From an uncultured Eubacteriales bacterium (GTDB lineage: Bacteria; Bacillota; Clostridia; Peptostreptococcales; Anaerovoracaceae): 64,000 nt of DNA. Shown here one piece after another: positions 43,873 through 51,712 of this stretch (its first letter is position 1; every line of letters starts with the position of its first letter). Where the stretch lies: positions 1 to 64,000 of the forward strand of contig CADADV010000001.1 of NCBI GenBank assembly GCA_902786815.1, given 5' to 3'. A program made the translations under genes and the position numbers. The notes beneath the pieces were generated by a model. The model was not told where the DNA came from. It was given only the letters and a program-made list of their open reading frames with translations, and made no database searches.

Positions 43873-44892
43873 ATGAAACTACTAGTGACCGGCGGAGCCG
43901 GATTTATCGGAGCGAACTTTATATTCCACATGCTGGACGCACATCCGGACGACGAGATCGTATGTCTGGATGCGCTGACCTATGCGGGCAATCTGGAGAC
44001 GCTGGAGCCGGCCGCAGATAATCCGAACTTCACCTTCGTGAAAGCTGATGTTGCGGACCGGGAGGCGGTCTACGGCATATTCGAGAAGGAGAAGCCGGAT
44101 GTAGTGGTGAACTTCGCAGCGGAGTCTCATGTGGACCGTTCCATCGAAGACCCGGGTGTGTTCCTGCGGACGAACATCATCGGCACACAGGTGCTCATGG
44201 ACGCCTGCAATAAATTCGGGATCAGCAGATTCCATCAGGTGGGCACAGACGAGGTCTATGGGGATCTGCCACTGGACAGACCGGACCTGTTCTTTACAGA
44301 AGAAACGCCGATCACAGCTTCCAGTCCGTATTCCGCATCAAAAGCATCGGCGGATCTGTTGGCGATGGCTTATCACAGGACATACGGACTGCCGGTGACC
44401 ATCAGCAGATGCTCCAACAACTACGGACCGTATCAGTTCCCGGAGAAACTGATCCCGCTGATGATCGCAAACGCGCTGGCGGACAAGGAACTGCCTGTGT
44501 ACGGAACCGGCGAAAACGTCAGAGACTGGCTCTATGTGGAAGACCACTGCAGAGCCATTGACATGATACTTCAAAACGGCAGAGTGGGTGAGGTGTACAA
44601 CATCGGCGGCCATAATGAGAAAAACAATCTCCAGGTCGTGAAGATCATTCTGGAGAAGCTCGGAAAGCCCGAAAGCCTCATCAGATTCGTCACAGACCGG
44701 AAGGGGCACGATCTGCGGTACGCCATCGATCCTGCCAAGATCCACGCAGAACTTGGATGGCTTCCGGAGACGAAGTTCGAAGATGGGATCAGGAAGACCA
44801 TCGACTGGTACCTGGATAACAAACCGTGGTGGGAGAATATTATTTCAGGAGAGTACAGGGATTACTATGAGAAGATGTATGCTAACAGATAG
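43873..44892 (+). CDS. rmlB: dTDP-glucose 4,6-dehydratase
   Basis: This 339-aa extended SDR turns dTDP-glucose into dTDP-4-keto-6-deoxyglucose. It carries LVTGGAGFIGANFIFHML, NFAAESHVDRSIEDPG, the TDEVYGDL active-site Asp-Glu pair, and SPYSASKASADLLAMAY with the YxxxK catalytic residues, then SNNYGPYQFPEKLIP. All are normal for RmlB. The 4-keto product is the substrate of the WecE-like aminotransferase at 20219, about 23 kb upstream in the same locus. The 3' end overlaps the start of a secreted-protein gene. Confidence 0.96.
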   Translation: MKLLVTGGAGFIGANFIFHMLDAHPDDEIVCLDALTYAGNLETLEPAADNPNFTFVKADVADREAVYGIFEKEKPDVVVNFAAESHVDRSIEDPGVFLRTNIIGTQVLMDACNKFGISRFHQVGTDEVYGDLPLDRPDLFFTEETPITASSPYSASKASADLLAMAYHRTYGLPVTISRCSNNYGPYQFPEKLIPLMIANALADKELPVYGTGENVRDWLYVEDHCRAIDMILQNGRVGEVYNIGGHNEKNNLQVVKIILEKLGKPESLIRFVTDRKGHDLRYAIDPAKIHAELGWLPETKFEDGIRKTIDWYLDNKPWWENIISGEYRDYYEKMYANR

Positions 44893-46888
44893 GAGAGTGG
44901 TCGCACTCATCATATCCTTCGCTATGCTGGCCTCGACATTTTATGTAGGGCCTGCTTTTGCTGCCGAAAACACCGACAGCACCGATTCAGATGTGAATGC
45001 GGAATATACAGTTCCGGAGGAAGGACTGCAGGAAGAGCCGGCTGGGGACGGCGAGGAGGTTCTCGAGCCCGAGGAGGGACCGGATCAGGATGCGCAGGGT
45101 ATGGAAGAAAGCACTGAGCCTGAAACTGAGCCGGAAGCAGAGCCTGAAGCAGAAGAAACGGAGGCAGTGCAGGAAGAAACCGAAGCTGAAGATCCTACGG
45201 TCCAGCTGATGGCATCAGCGAAGTCACGCCAGACGATCAGGGTCGTTGTGGCACTGAGTTCAACAAAGCGTGTTCTGCTCAAACCGGATGCCAGCGGAAC
45301 ATACACATTGAAGACAAGCGTTTCCAAAATCAGAAACAGCAAAAAAATCAGGATCATGATTTCCAATCCTGCGGAATGCCCGCTGACCTATTCCAAACAG
45401 AGCGTCGCATCGAATATAGGCGGCTCATTCCTGGATACTTCATTTGTCGGATGTACGATCAACTCGCCCGGGAAGATCAAGCTGATGAGTGACACCATGG
45501 AAGAGGCCGGCGTGGAGATGGTTGAAGCGGAGCCGATTCTCGAAGGCGAAGGCGGAGAAGGCGGTGAAGAACCGGGCAGCGGAGATGAACCGGGCGTTGA
45601 GCCGGGCGATGAACCGGGCGGCGGCGATGAACCGGGCGTTGAACCGGGCGGCGGTGATGATCCGGATCCCGGACAGGATGAGCCTGTCATCGGACCTGAT
45701 GATGTGCAGGTGACAGAGGTCGCGGTCAGAGTGAACGGGACCGGCGAGGCGAAATTCTATTTCAGCGCAAAGGCCGGAACAGACTTTACTTCAGCGAAGG
45801 GAAGAATCGTGATCAAGCAGACACGGCCTACATCTGTGCTCAGCAGAACGGCCAAGGTCAGGACAAAGACCGGCAAGCCAAAGACGATTCCGAGAAAATA
45901 TAAAGAGAGATACTTCAAGATCGTCAAAAAAGGAGATAACGAAAAGGCATTATACAAGTACAGAAAAGTCACCGCGCCATTTGAGATCAAGCGTGCATCC
46001 GGCATCAGCGAATCCGGTTACCGGGCCAACCAGGGCGGAGGAACGGACGGAACGTACAGCTACAATTGCCTCTGCAAAATAGGGAGCAAAACCTACGTGA
46101 AGATCGTTAAAACGAGGCTCAGGGATATGAAAGTCGTCAAAGTATCCAAGGACCTCAAGCTCAACCATGCGAACGATGTGACCTATGATCCTGTGCACAA
46201 GAGACTGGTGGTCACCCACAACGATGTGAAGAGAAAGAGAGTGACCTTTGTCAATACCAGGACACTTAAATCGATGGGGTACAAAGACATCAAGATTCCG
46301 AGCACTCTGAAGGGAGCGACGAAGAAACAGCTGTCTGCAATCAAAGGCTTCGCCAGCGTCACCTACATGAGGGGCGGAAAGTATGCCGGGAACTATATTG
46401 GCGTTATCAGCGGCAACCACAATTTCCTGGTGCTTAATAAGAAATTCAAGCCGATCGAATACATAACCGTAGACAAGAAGATCAACGGCGCACAGATCTA
46501 CTACCAGGGTGCGGACAATATCGGCGACAAACTGTATATCGCAGTATACCCGAGAAAAAAGAGCCGCAGGGATTTCATCGTCGCCTATGACATGGATGGC
46601 AATTTCCTCGGCAAGATCAACCTGCGCAAGGGATATGAAACGGAGAACATCTTCCATACGAAGAAGTATATGTACATGACACTGTACAAACCGGTCACGA
46701 AGGTCTGGTACACAGCGGAGCCTGTGGAGAAAAAGGTCAAGCTCACGAAGAAAGAGCGGCTGCTTGCCAAGAAGAACAAGGACGGCAAGAAACCGAAATA
46801 CAAGACTGTGATCAAAATCGTCAAGGTCAAGCACACGAAGAGTGTGAAACGCAGTTTTATCTTCAGAATGAACAAGGTGACACTATGA
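44879..46888 (+). CDS. Secreted protein of unknown function with acidic linker
   Basis: I do not recognise this 669-aa protein. Its ATG at 44879 overlaps the rmlB stop; an in-frame ATG at 44867 is an alternative. It has a signal peptide ending near AFAAEN, an acidic Glu/Pro linker ending in EDPTVQLMAS, and a first basic beta-rich domain. A Gly/Asp/Glu/Pro repeat spacer follows, then a long C-terminal part (about 330-669). That part has repeated strand pairs such as HANDVTYDPVHKRLVVTHND, ISGNHNFLVLNKKFKPIEYI and VAYDMDGNFLGKINLRKG, which resemble blades of a beta-propeller. The last 60 residues are very basic. Probably wall-associated, since its gene ends by overlapping an acyl-carrier gene inside the polymer locus. 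Confidence 0.55.
   Translation: MLTDRRVVALIISFAMLASTFYVGPAFAAENTDSTDSDVNAEYTVPEEGLQEEPAGDGEEVLEPEEGPDQDAQGMEESTEPETEPEAEPEAEETEAVQEETEAEDPTVQLMASAKSRQTIRVVVALSSTKRVLLKPDASGTYTLKTSVSKIRNSKKIRIMISNPAECPLTYSKQSVASNIGGSFLDTSFVGCTINSPGKIKLMSDTMEEAGVEMVEAEPILEGEGGEGGEEPGSGDEPGVEPGDEPGGGDEPGVEPGGGDDPDPGQDEPVIGPDDVQVTEVAVRVNGTGEAKFYFSAKAGTDFTSAKGRIVIKQTRPTSVLSRTAKVRTKTGKPKTIPRKYKERYFKIVKKGDNEKALYKYRKVTAPFEIKRASGISESGYRANQGGGTDGTYSYNCLCKIGSKTYVKIVKTRLRDMKVVKVSKDLKLNHANDVTYDPVHKRLVVTHNDVKRKRVTFVNTRTLKSMGYKDIKIPSTLKGATKKQLSAIKGFASVTYMRGGKYAGNYIGVISGNHNFLVLNKKFKPIEYITVDKKINGAQIYYQGADNIGDKLYIAVYPRKKSRRDFIVAYDMDGNFLGKINLRKGYETENIFHTKKYMYMTLYKPVTKVWYTAEPVEKKVKLTKKERLLAKKNKDGKKPKYKTVIKIVKVKHTKSVKRSFIFRMNKVTL
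45567..45670 (+). repeat. Degenerate Gly-Asp-Glu-Pro coding repeat
   Basis: Short repeats of the type GDEPGVEPG occur about five times in a row and encode an acidic, proline-rich spacer between the two domains of the 669-aa secreted protein. DNA copies are near-identical, so the tract could vary in length between strains. Confidence 0.75.
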
Positions 46889-47112
46889 GAGAAGAAGTAA
46901 TGGCAATACTGACAGAGATCAGGAAAGACGTCGATTTCGAGAATGAAACGAAACTGATCGATGACAGCATATTAGCGTCTTTGGATATCGTGGCGATCGT
47001 CGGTGAGTTCAACGATACGTTCGATGTTGAAATCTCTGTTGAGGATCTCATTCCGGAGAACTTTAACTCCGTCGACGCGATGGTCGCACTGATCGAAAGC
47101 GCGCAGGAATAA
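46885..47112 (+). CDS. Acyl carrier protein-like (ACP-1, upstream of MBOAT)
   Basis: This 75-aa acidic, helical protein has the carrier-protein size and the phosphopantetheine site SILASLDIV, with Ser32 as the attachment residue. The ATG overlaps the stop of the secreted-protein gene (ATGA), and an MBOAT gene follows 23 bases later. It is similar to the third carrier of this region (54041): both have LTEIR at 10-14, the Ser at 32 followed by Leu/Phe-Asp-Ile-Val, and PENF near the end. By analogy with DltC/DltB, it may carry an acyl or aminoacyl group for the MBOAT. The cargo is unknown. Confidence 0.8.
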   Translation: MREEVMAILTEIRKDVDFENETKLIDDSILASLDIVAIVGEFNDTFDVEISVEDLIPENFNSVDAMVALIESAQE

Positions 47113-47135
47113 GTTGCTGAAGAGGTTACCGGCAA

Positions 47136-48752
47136 ATGGCGTTTACATCATTGTACTTCTTAATATTTGCCGCGGTAACCGTAGGCGTCTACTACATCAT
47201 ACCGTCGGGCTTCCGGTGGATCTGGCTGCTGATCGCCAGCTACGCCTTTTATCTGCTGTCCAGCCCGGCGACGTTCATTTTTCTCCTGCTTACGACTGCA
47301 ACGACTTTTCTGGGAGGGCTGTATATCGGCGGCGTGAACCGCAGCCATAAGGCTTACATGGACGCCCATAAACAGGAGATGTCCCGCGAGGAAAAGAAAG
47401 CGGCTAAGGCTGCTTCCCAGTCCAAGAAAAAAAGAATGACTGCCCTGATCCTGGTGCTTGATTTTGGTGTGCTGGCAGTCCTCAAATACTTCCGATACTA
47501 CCTGCAGGCAGCAGGTATTTTTGATACAGGAGAACTTCTGATCCCGCTGGGAATCTCATTTTATACGTTCCAGTCTGCCGCATATATATTTGACCTGTAC
47601 AGGAACAAGATCGAGCCGGATCGGAACATCGCGAAGTTCGCCCTGTTCACATCCTTCTTCCCGCAGATCATTCAAGGGCCGATCAGCCGGTATGACCAGC
47701 TGGCAGGACAGCTCTATGAAGGGCATCGGTTCGAATATGAGAATCTGACCCACGGAGCGCAGCTCATTCTGTGGGGATTCTTCAAGAAACTGATCATCGC
47801 AGACCGGGCAGCGGTGCTTGTAAATGAAGTTTACGGCAATTACACGGAGTATACAGGGGGCGTGGTATTCATAGGGGTGCTGTTCTATATGATCCAGATC
47901 TACGCGGACTTCAGCGGCGGCATCGACATCGCCAGAGGCGTCGCCCGGTGCATGGGCATCCGCATGACGCACAACTTCCTGCGGCCGTATTTCGCCCATG
48001 ACTTGTCAGAATTCTGGAACAGATGGCATATCTCATTAAGCCACTGGTGCCGCGACTATATCTTCTATCCGGTTGCCATGTCCAAATTCTTCGGCAAGGC
48101 AGGCAAAAGCCTCCGGTCCGTTCTGGGCGACAGGGTGGGGAAACTCTTCCCGGTGATCATCGCCCAGTACTGCACATTCCTGACCATCGGAATGTGGCAC
48201 GGCGCGGAATTCAAATACATCGCATTCGGACTCTACAATGGCACGGTCATTGTGCTGGGGCTTTTGCTTGAGCCCGTGCTGAAGAAGATGACAGGCGCAA
48301 TCACAGGCGCGCTGCATATCGAGAAGCAGGGGCGGCTGTGGCAGGGCTTTCGGATCGTGCGCACCTTTTTTGTTGTATTGGCAGGAAGAGTATTCCCGAA
48401 GGCAGTCTCTTTCACTGCAGCAGTGAGCATGTTTTTCTCCATGTTCGTGCCCAACAGAGGGACGCCGTTTATGGAGACCGTCCTGAGCCTGGGATTAACG
48501 GGGGCGGATTATCTGATCATCGCAGGCGGATGCGCGGTCTGGTTCATCATCAGTTTCTGTGAAGAACGATACGCTGCCGCGGCAGGAACAGGAGGGATCG
48601 CTGCAGGAGCGGAAGCTGTCCGCAACCGGCTGGACGAGAAGCCGCTCGCTGTCAGATGGGCCCTGCTTCTGGCGGCCTTTGCATTCGTGCTGACATTCGG
48701 CATTTACGGGCCGGGATATGATGCTGCGGCATTTATTTACAGGGGTTTTTAG
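47136..48752 (+). CDS. MBOAT-family O-acyltransferase (DltB/AlgI/PatA-like)
   Basis: This 538-aa membrane-bound O-acyltransferase has about eleven hydrophobic segments. Family marks are IPLGISFYTFQSAAYIFDLY, FFPQIIQGPISRYDQ, DFSGGIDIARGVARCMGI, EFWNRWHISLSHWCRDYIFYP and IGMWHGAEFKYIAFGLYNG, where His355 is the conserved catalytic-type His. The C-terminal 130 residues are an extra hydrophobic region beyond a minimal DltB. The pairing with a carrier protein gene directly upstream resembles dltBC, but no DltA or DltD is next to it. Expected role is transfer of an acyl group to a hydroxyl of the exported polymer at the outer membrane face. Confidence 0.87.
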   Translation: MAFTSLYFLIFAAVTVGVYYIIPSGFRWIWLLIASYAFYLLSSPATFIFLLLTTATTFLGGLYIGGVNRSHKAYMDAHKQEMSREEKKAAKAASQSKKKRMTALILVLDFGVLAVLKYFRYYLQAAGIFDTGELLIPLGISFYTFQSAAYIFDLYRNKIEPDRNIAKFALFTSFFPQIIQGPISRYDQLAGQLYEGHRFEYENLTHGAQLILWGFFKKLIIADRAAVLVNEVYGNYTEYTGGVVFIGVLFYMIQIYADFSGGIDIARGVARCMGIRMTHNFLRPYFAHDLSEFWNRWHISLSHWCRDYIFYPVAMSKFFGKAGKSLRSVLGDRVGKLFPVIIAQYCTFLTIGMWHGAEFKYIAFGLYNGTVIVLGLLLEPVLKKMTGAITGALHIEKQGRLWQGFRIVRTFFVVLAGRVFPKAVSFTAAVSMFFSMFVPNRGTPFMETVLSLGLTGADYLIIAGGCAVWFIISFCEERYAAAAGTGGIAAGAEAVRNRLDEKPLAVRWALLLAAFAFVLTFGIYGPGYDAAAFIYRGF

Positions 48753-48772
48753 GAGAATCAAAGAAACTGTGT

Positions 48773-48778
48773 TATCAT
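48773..48778 (+). promoter_or_regulatory. Possible extended -10 promoter before the ATP-grasp pair
   Basis: TGTTATCAT gives an extended -10 (TG-N-TATCAT) about 38 bases before the ATG at 48816. No good -35 box is seen at proper distance. The DNA from here on is clearly more AT-rich than upstream. Confidence 0.3.
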
Positions 48779-48815
48779 AGAACAAATGGCATTATATAGA
48801 ATGGGAGACTGAAAA

Positions 48816-50099
48816 ATGATATTTGGTAAGAAAAAAAGATATCCGGGACCAATTCTGCAGGCCTGCAGAGCACTTGAATTGCAGTTGCCAAAGAACGCCA
48901 GTCCGGAGAACCCTCCTTCATACTATGTTCAGTTAGGGGGAAAAGAGAATTATAAAGGCTATCGAAAACACCTGGCAGTGGAAGTTCCCGATGTTCCGGA
49001 GGAGGAAATCAGAGAATCATTTTTTTACTTTAAGTCTTTGTTTTTGGATCATGAACCGGCAGAGTATACTTTCACGGATCAGGCAGTCTACTTTACTGAC
49101 TGGCTGCTGTTTGCCAGAAGGAAGGGGTTCAGCGTTGATGACTATTTTGATTATGAACTCTATGCAAAAGACGTAAAGGCTCGAAATGATTTTTTCAATC
49201 ATGAGCAGCGTTTTTTGATTATGTATGCGACGTCCGTGACAAGCGGACGTGTCTATATGAACAATAAGGCTATTTTTTATAGCCAGTTTCATAAATATGT
49301 CCACAGAGATTGGATCAATACATATACTTGTGAGTTTGATGAGTTCGAGGCATTTCTCAGGAAGCATTCAAACGAACGAGTCTTTGCCAAACCTGTCATT
49401 GGGGGAGGAGGAAGTGGTTCCGGTGCGTTACAGCTTAGTGATTACAAACCAGGAGAGTTGTTTGAAATATGCAAGGACAATAAATATGTGCTGGAAGAGT
49501 TCATCCACCAGCATGAAACGATGGCTAAGTTTAACAGGGATTCTGTGAATACGGTACGAATCGTGACGTTTCTTCCTTCGGATAACAAGCCCAGAGTCAT
49601 GGCGGCCTGTGTCCGCTTTGGTACACCGGGCAGTGTAGTGGACAACTATATTGCCGGGGGCGTCTGTACGGTCCTTGACACTGAAACCGGCAAACCAACA
49701 GTTCCGCTGATCAATAAAAGGCATCAAAGAACAATGATTCACCCGTATTCAGGAGAGAGCATTGAAAACTTCCAGGTACCATATTGGGATAAAGTGAGAG
49801 AAGCTGTTCTGGAGTGTCAGGCTTTGATGACAGAATGCAGACATGTCGGATGGGATGTCACGATCACCGACAAAGGCGAAGTAGAGTTTGTGGAGGGAAA
49901 TTGCGGCCCTGACTTTGATGTGGTGCAGGCGGCGGATTCTATTGGAAAGTTTCCGCTGTACGAACCGTTTCTCAGAGATATTCCGGAAGCGGAAAAGTTA
50001 CTTGCGCTGCATGATGAACCATGGGATTCGAACTACTATGAACTGCCGGAACTGAAAACGCATCAGTCGGGCGGGATCATCGATCGCTTGATGCGTTAA
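48816..50099 (+). CDS. Sugar-transfer-associated-type ATP-grasp protein (copy 1)
   Basis: This 427-aa protein resembles the sugar-transfer-associated ATP-grasp group. An N-terminal helical region has KGFSVDDYFDYELY; then NNKAIFYSQFHKYVHRDW. The ATP-grasp core includes VFAKPVIGGGGSGSGAL (nucleotide loop), YVLEEFIHQHETMAKFNRDS, VNTVRIVTF, DNYIAGGVCTVLD and GWDVTITDKGEVEFVEGN with the metal-site Glu and Asn. The next gene is a paralogue. Codon choice is clearly AT-biased compared with flanking genes (49261-49320 has 18 G/C in 60), suggesting separate origin. Such enzymes probably ligate a carboxylate to an amine; the substrate is unknown. Confidence 0.78.
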   Translation: MIFGKKKRYPGPILQACRALELQLPKNASPENPPSYYVQLGGKENYKGYRKHLAVEVPDVPEEEIRESFFYFKSLFLDHEPAEYTFTDQAVYFTDWLLFARRKGFSVDDYFDYELYAKDVKARNDFFNHEQRFLIMYATSVTSGRVYMNNKAIFYSQFHKYVHRDWINTYTCEFDEFEAFLRKHSNERVFAKPVIGGGGSGSGALQLSDYKPGELFEICKDNKYVLEEFIHQHETMAKFNRDSVNTVRIVTFLPSDNKPRVMAACVRFGTPGSVVDNYIAGGVCTVLDTETGKPTVPLINKRHQRTMIHPYSGESIENFQVPYWDKVREAVLECQALMTECRHVGWDVTITDKGEVEFVEGNCGPDFDVVQAADSIGKFPLYEPFLRDIPEAEKLLALHDEPWDSNYYELPELKTHQSGGIIDRLMR

Positions 50100-50116
50100 A
50101 TGAAAGGAGACTAGAA

Positions 50117-51262
50117 ATGATAAGTAAGAACCGTATGTTGTCAGAGGACTGTAAAGAAGTGTGCAGATCGTTGGGATATGATGTTTCCGGCAACGATAAC
50201 GATAAGCAGATGCCGTCATCCTATGCGTCCGGCGAAACGCTCCCCTATGACAAGGCATATATCTTTGTTTTAAATAAACTTGGTCTGAAGGCAAATCCGC
50301 AATTCGAACAGTTATTTGAATTATTCCAATCAAGGTATGAGAGATTTGTTGATCAAAATCAGAATGCTGCAGATCTGTCAGTCCTTTTCATGGATTGGTA
50401 TCAGCATGCAAATACAGAAGGGTTTACACCCGGAGAGTACTTTTATTATGAACTCTTCAATAAGGATGCAGAAGAACGCAGGACCTTTATCAGCAGCCGG
50501 GATAAGGCGGCGCTGAAAAAATTGAATGATCCTTTACGTTTTGCATACCTCAGCAACAGGGCGATATTCAATGAGCATTTTTCCGATCAGATAACAAGAG
50601 AATGGGTCAATGGGGTTACACGAGGAAGACAGGAAATACAGGAATTTATCGCGAAACATCAGGTTTTCTTCGTCAAGGCATCCAACGCAAACTACAAATA
50701 CAAGCCGGCAATCATCGACAGCAGCAAGTACCAGGAAAATGTACTGTTTGAACTGATGCATTACAAAGGCCTGCTGGCGGAGACGATCATTGAGCAGCAT
50801 GAGCAGCTTGCAGAGATCAACCCATCTTCACTCAACACCGTACGGGCAGTTGTTCGTTCTGATGGACAGGAGGCAAAAGTGGTGGCAGCCGCTGCGTCCT
50901 TTGGTAAAGATGGGGATGTGTATGACAGTTTTACCAGAACAGGTTTGGCTGCATCAGTAGATGTTGAGAGTGGCACGATCAATTCGCCGCTTGTGGACAA
51001 GTACAATAATGTATATGAGAAACATCCTGACACAAATGCATCGATTATAGGAATGGTTTATCCGGCGTGGAATCAGATATGTGATGTGGTCTGCAAAGCA
51101 ATGCTTGATTTCCCGGAACTAGTCAATGCCGGATGGGATGTCGCAGTCAGAAAAGACGGAGGCGTTGAGCTGATGGGAGGTGTGGCAGGCAACAACTACA
51201 TTGCCATGCAGATGCCGAATCAGCGGGGAATTCGAAACCTGTACGAAGATGTTCTGGAGTAG
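50117..51262 (+). CDS. Sugar-transfer-associated-type ATP-grasp protein (copy 2)
   Basis: This 381-aa paralogue of the preceding protein shows the same order: GFTPGEYFYYELF, NRAIFNEHFSDQITREWV, VFFVKASNANYKYKP, LLAETIIEQHEQLAEINPSS, LNTVRAVVRS and GWDVAVRKDGGVELMGG. The glycine-rich nucleotide loop of copy 1 (GGGGSGSG) is here replaced by SNANYKYK, and the C-terminal motif reads MGGVAGNN rather than VEGN. It may therefore have different or weakened ATP chemistry. The gene is also AT-rich. A GGAGA-type ribosome site precedes the ATG, and it is separated from the next gene by about 200 bases with a promoter. Confidence 0.68.
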   Translation: MISKNRMLSEDCKEVCRSLGYDVSGNDNDKQMPSSYASGETLPYDKAYIFVLNKLGLKANPQFEQLFELFQSRYERFVDQNQNAADLSVLFMDWYQHANTEGFTPGEYFYYELFNKDAEERRTFISSRDKAALKKLNDPLRFAYLSNRAIFNEHFSDQITREWVNGVTRGRQEIQEFIAKHQVFFVKASNANYKYKPAIIDSSKYQENVLFELMHYKGLLAETIIEQHEQLAEINPSSLNTVRAVVRSDGQEAKVVAAAASFGKDGDVYDSFTRTGLAASVDVESGTINSPLVDKYNNVYEKHPDTNASIIGMVYPAWNQICDVVCKAMLDFPELVNAGWDVAVRKDGGVELMGGVAGNNYIAMQMPNQRGIRNLYEDVLE

Positions 51263-51339
51263 TCCGCGATTATATGGAACCGCACACAGAAAGCAGGGAT
51301 GTGAAGGACTGTTCCATTATAAATCTATGTTTAGAATAA

Positions 51340-51368
51340 TTGAAATAAACAGTGAAATATGGTATTAT
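51340..51368 (+). promoter_or_regulatory. Candidate promoter of the carrier/adenylation/condensation group
   Basis: TTGAAA (51340-51345) and TATTAT (51363-51368) are spaced by 17 bp and lie about 98 bases before the ATG at 51466. The 51263-51465 gap is very AT-rich and holds no convincing gene. A small imperfect hairpin (AAGTTC / GGACTT) lies at about 51384-51403. The start codon is preceded by a strong GAGGAGGT. Confidence 0.6.
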
Positions 51369-51465
51369 TATGCCAAATATCAAAAGTTCTTTTTTAAAGG
51401 ACTTACTTTTGTTATTAGTAAATAACCTTCAATAGTTTAAAGCGTGTTAATTCGAGGAGGTAAGA

Positions 51466-51681
51466 ATGGATATCAAAGAAAAAATCGCGAAGATTGAAGA
51501 GCTGCTTGATGTTGATGAAGGCACCCTTACAGAGGATACAGTGCTTGCGGAACTGGATGAATGGGATTCCATGTCGATTCTCTCCCTGATCGTCTATTTT
51601 GATGAAGAATGCGGGAAGAATATCTCCGGCGAAGAAATCAAGGATTTCGAGATAGTTAAGGACATTATGGATTTGATGTAA
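51466..51681 (+). CDS. Acyl/peptidyl carrier protein (ACP-2)
   Basis: This 71-aa acidic carrier protein has its phosphopantetheine site in LDEWDSMSILSLIVYF, with Ser35 as the attachment residue. The EWDSMS form is typical of stand-alone carriers paired with an adenylating enzyme. It has a strong ribosome site and is 31 bases upstream of the adenylation gene, its likely loading partner. It is distinct from the other two carriers in this region, which resemble each other. Confidence 0.88.
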   Translation: MDIKEKIAKIEELLDVDEGTLTEDTVLAELDEWDSMSILSLIVYFDEECGKNISGEEIKDFEIVKDIMDLM

Positions 51682-51712
51682 TCAGAAATAAGGCCAAACA
51701 GAGGAGAGTTTT

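Noticed and set aside
51180-51425. 81-codon frame overlapping the end of ATP-grasp copy 2 and the following gap
   Set aside because: Out of frame with the ATP-grasp gene, no ribosome site, and the composition is that of AT-rich intergenic DNA.
48816-51681. AT-rich stretch as a prophage or insertion sequence
   Set aside because: No transposase, integrase or inverted repeats; the genes fit the polymer locus, so only a difference in origin is suggested.
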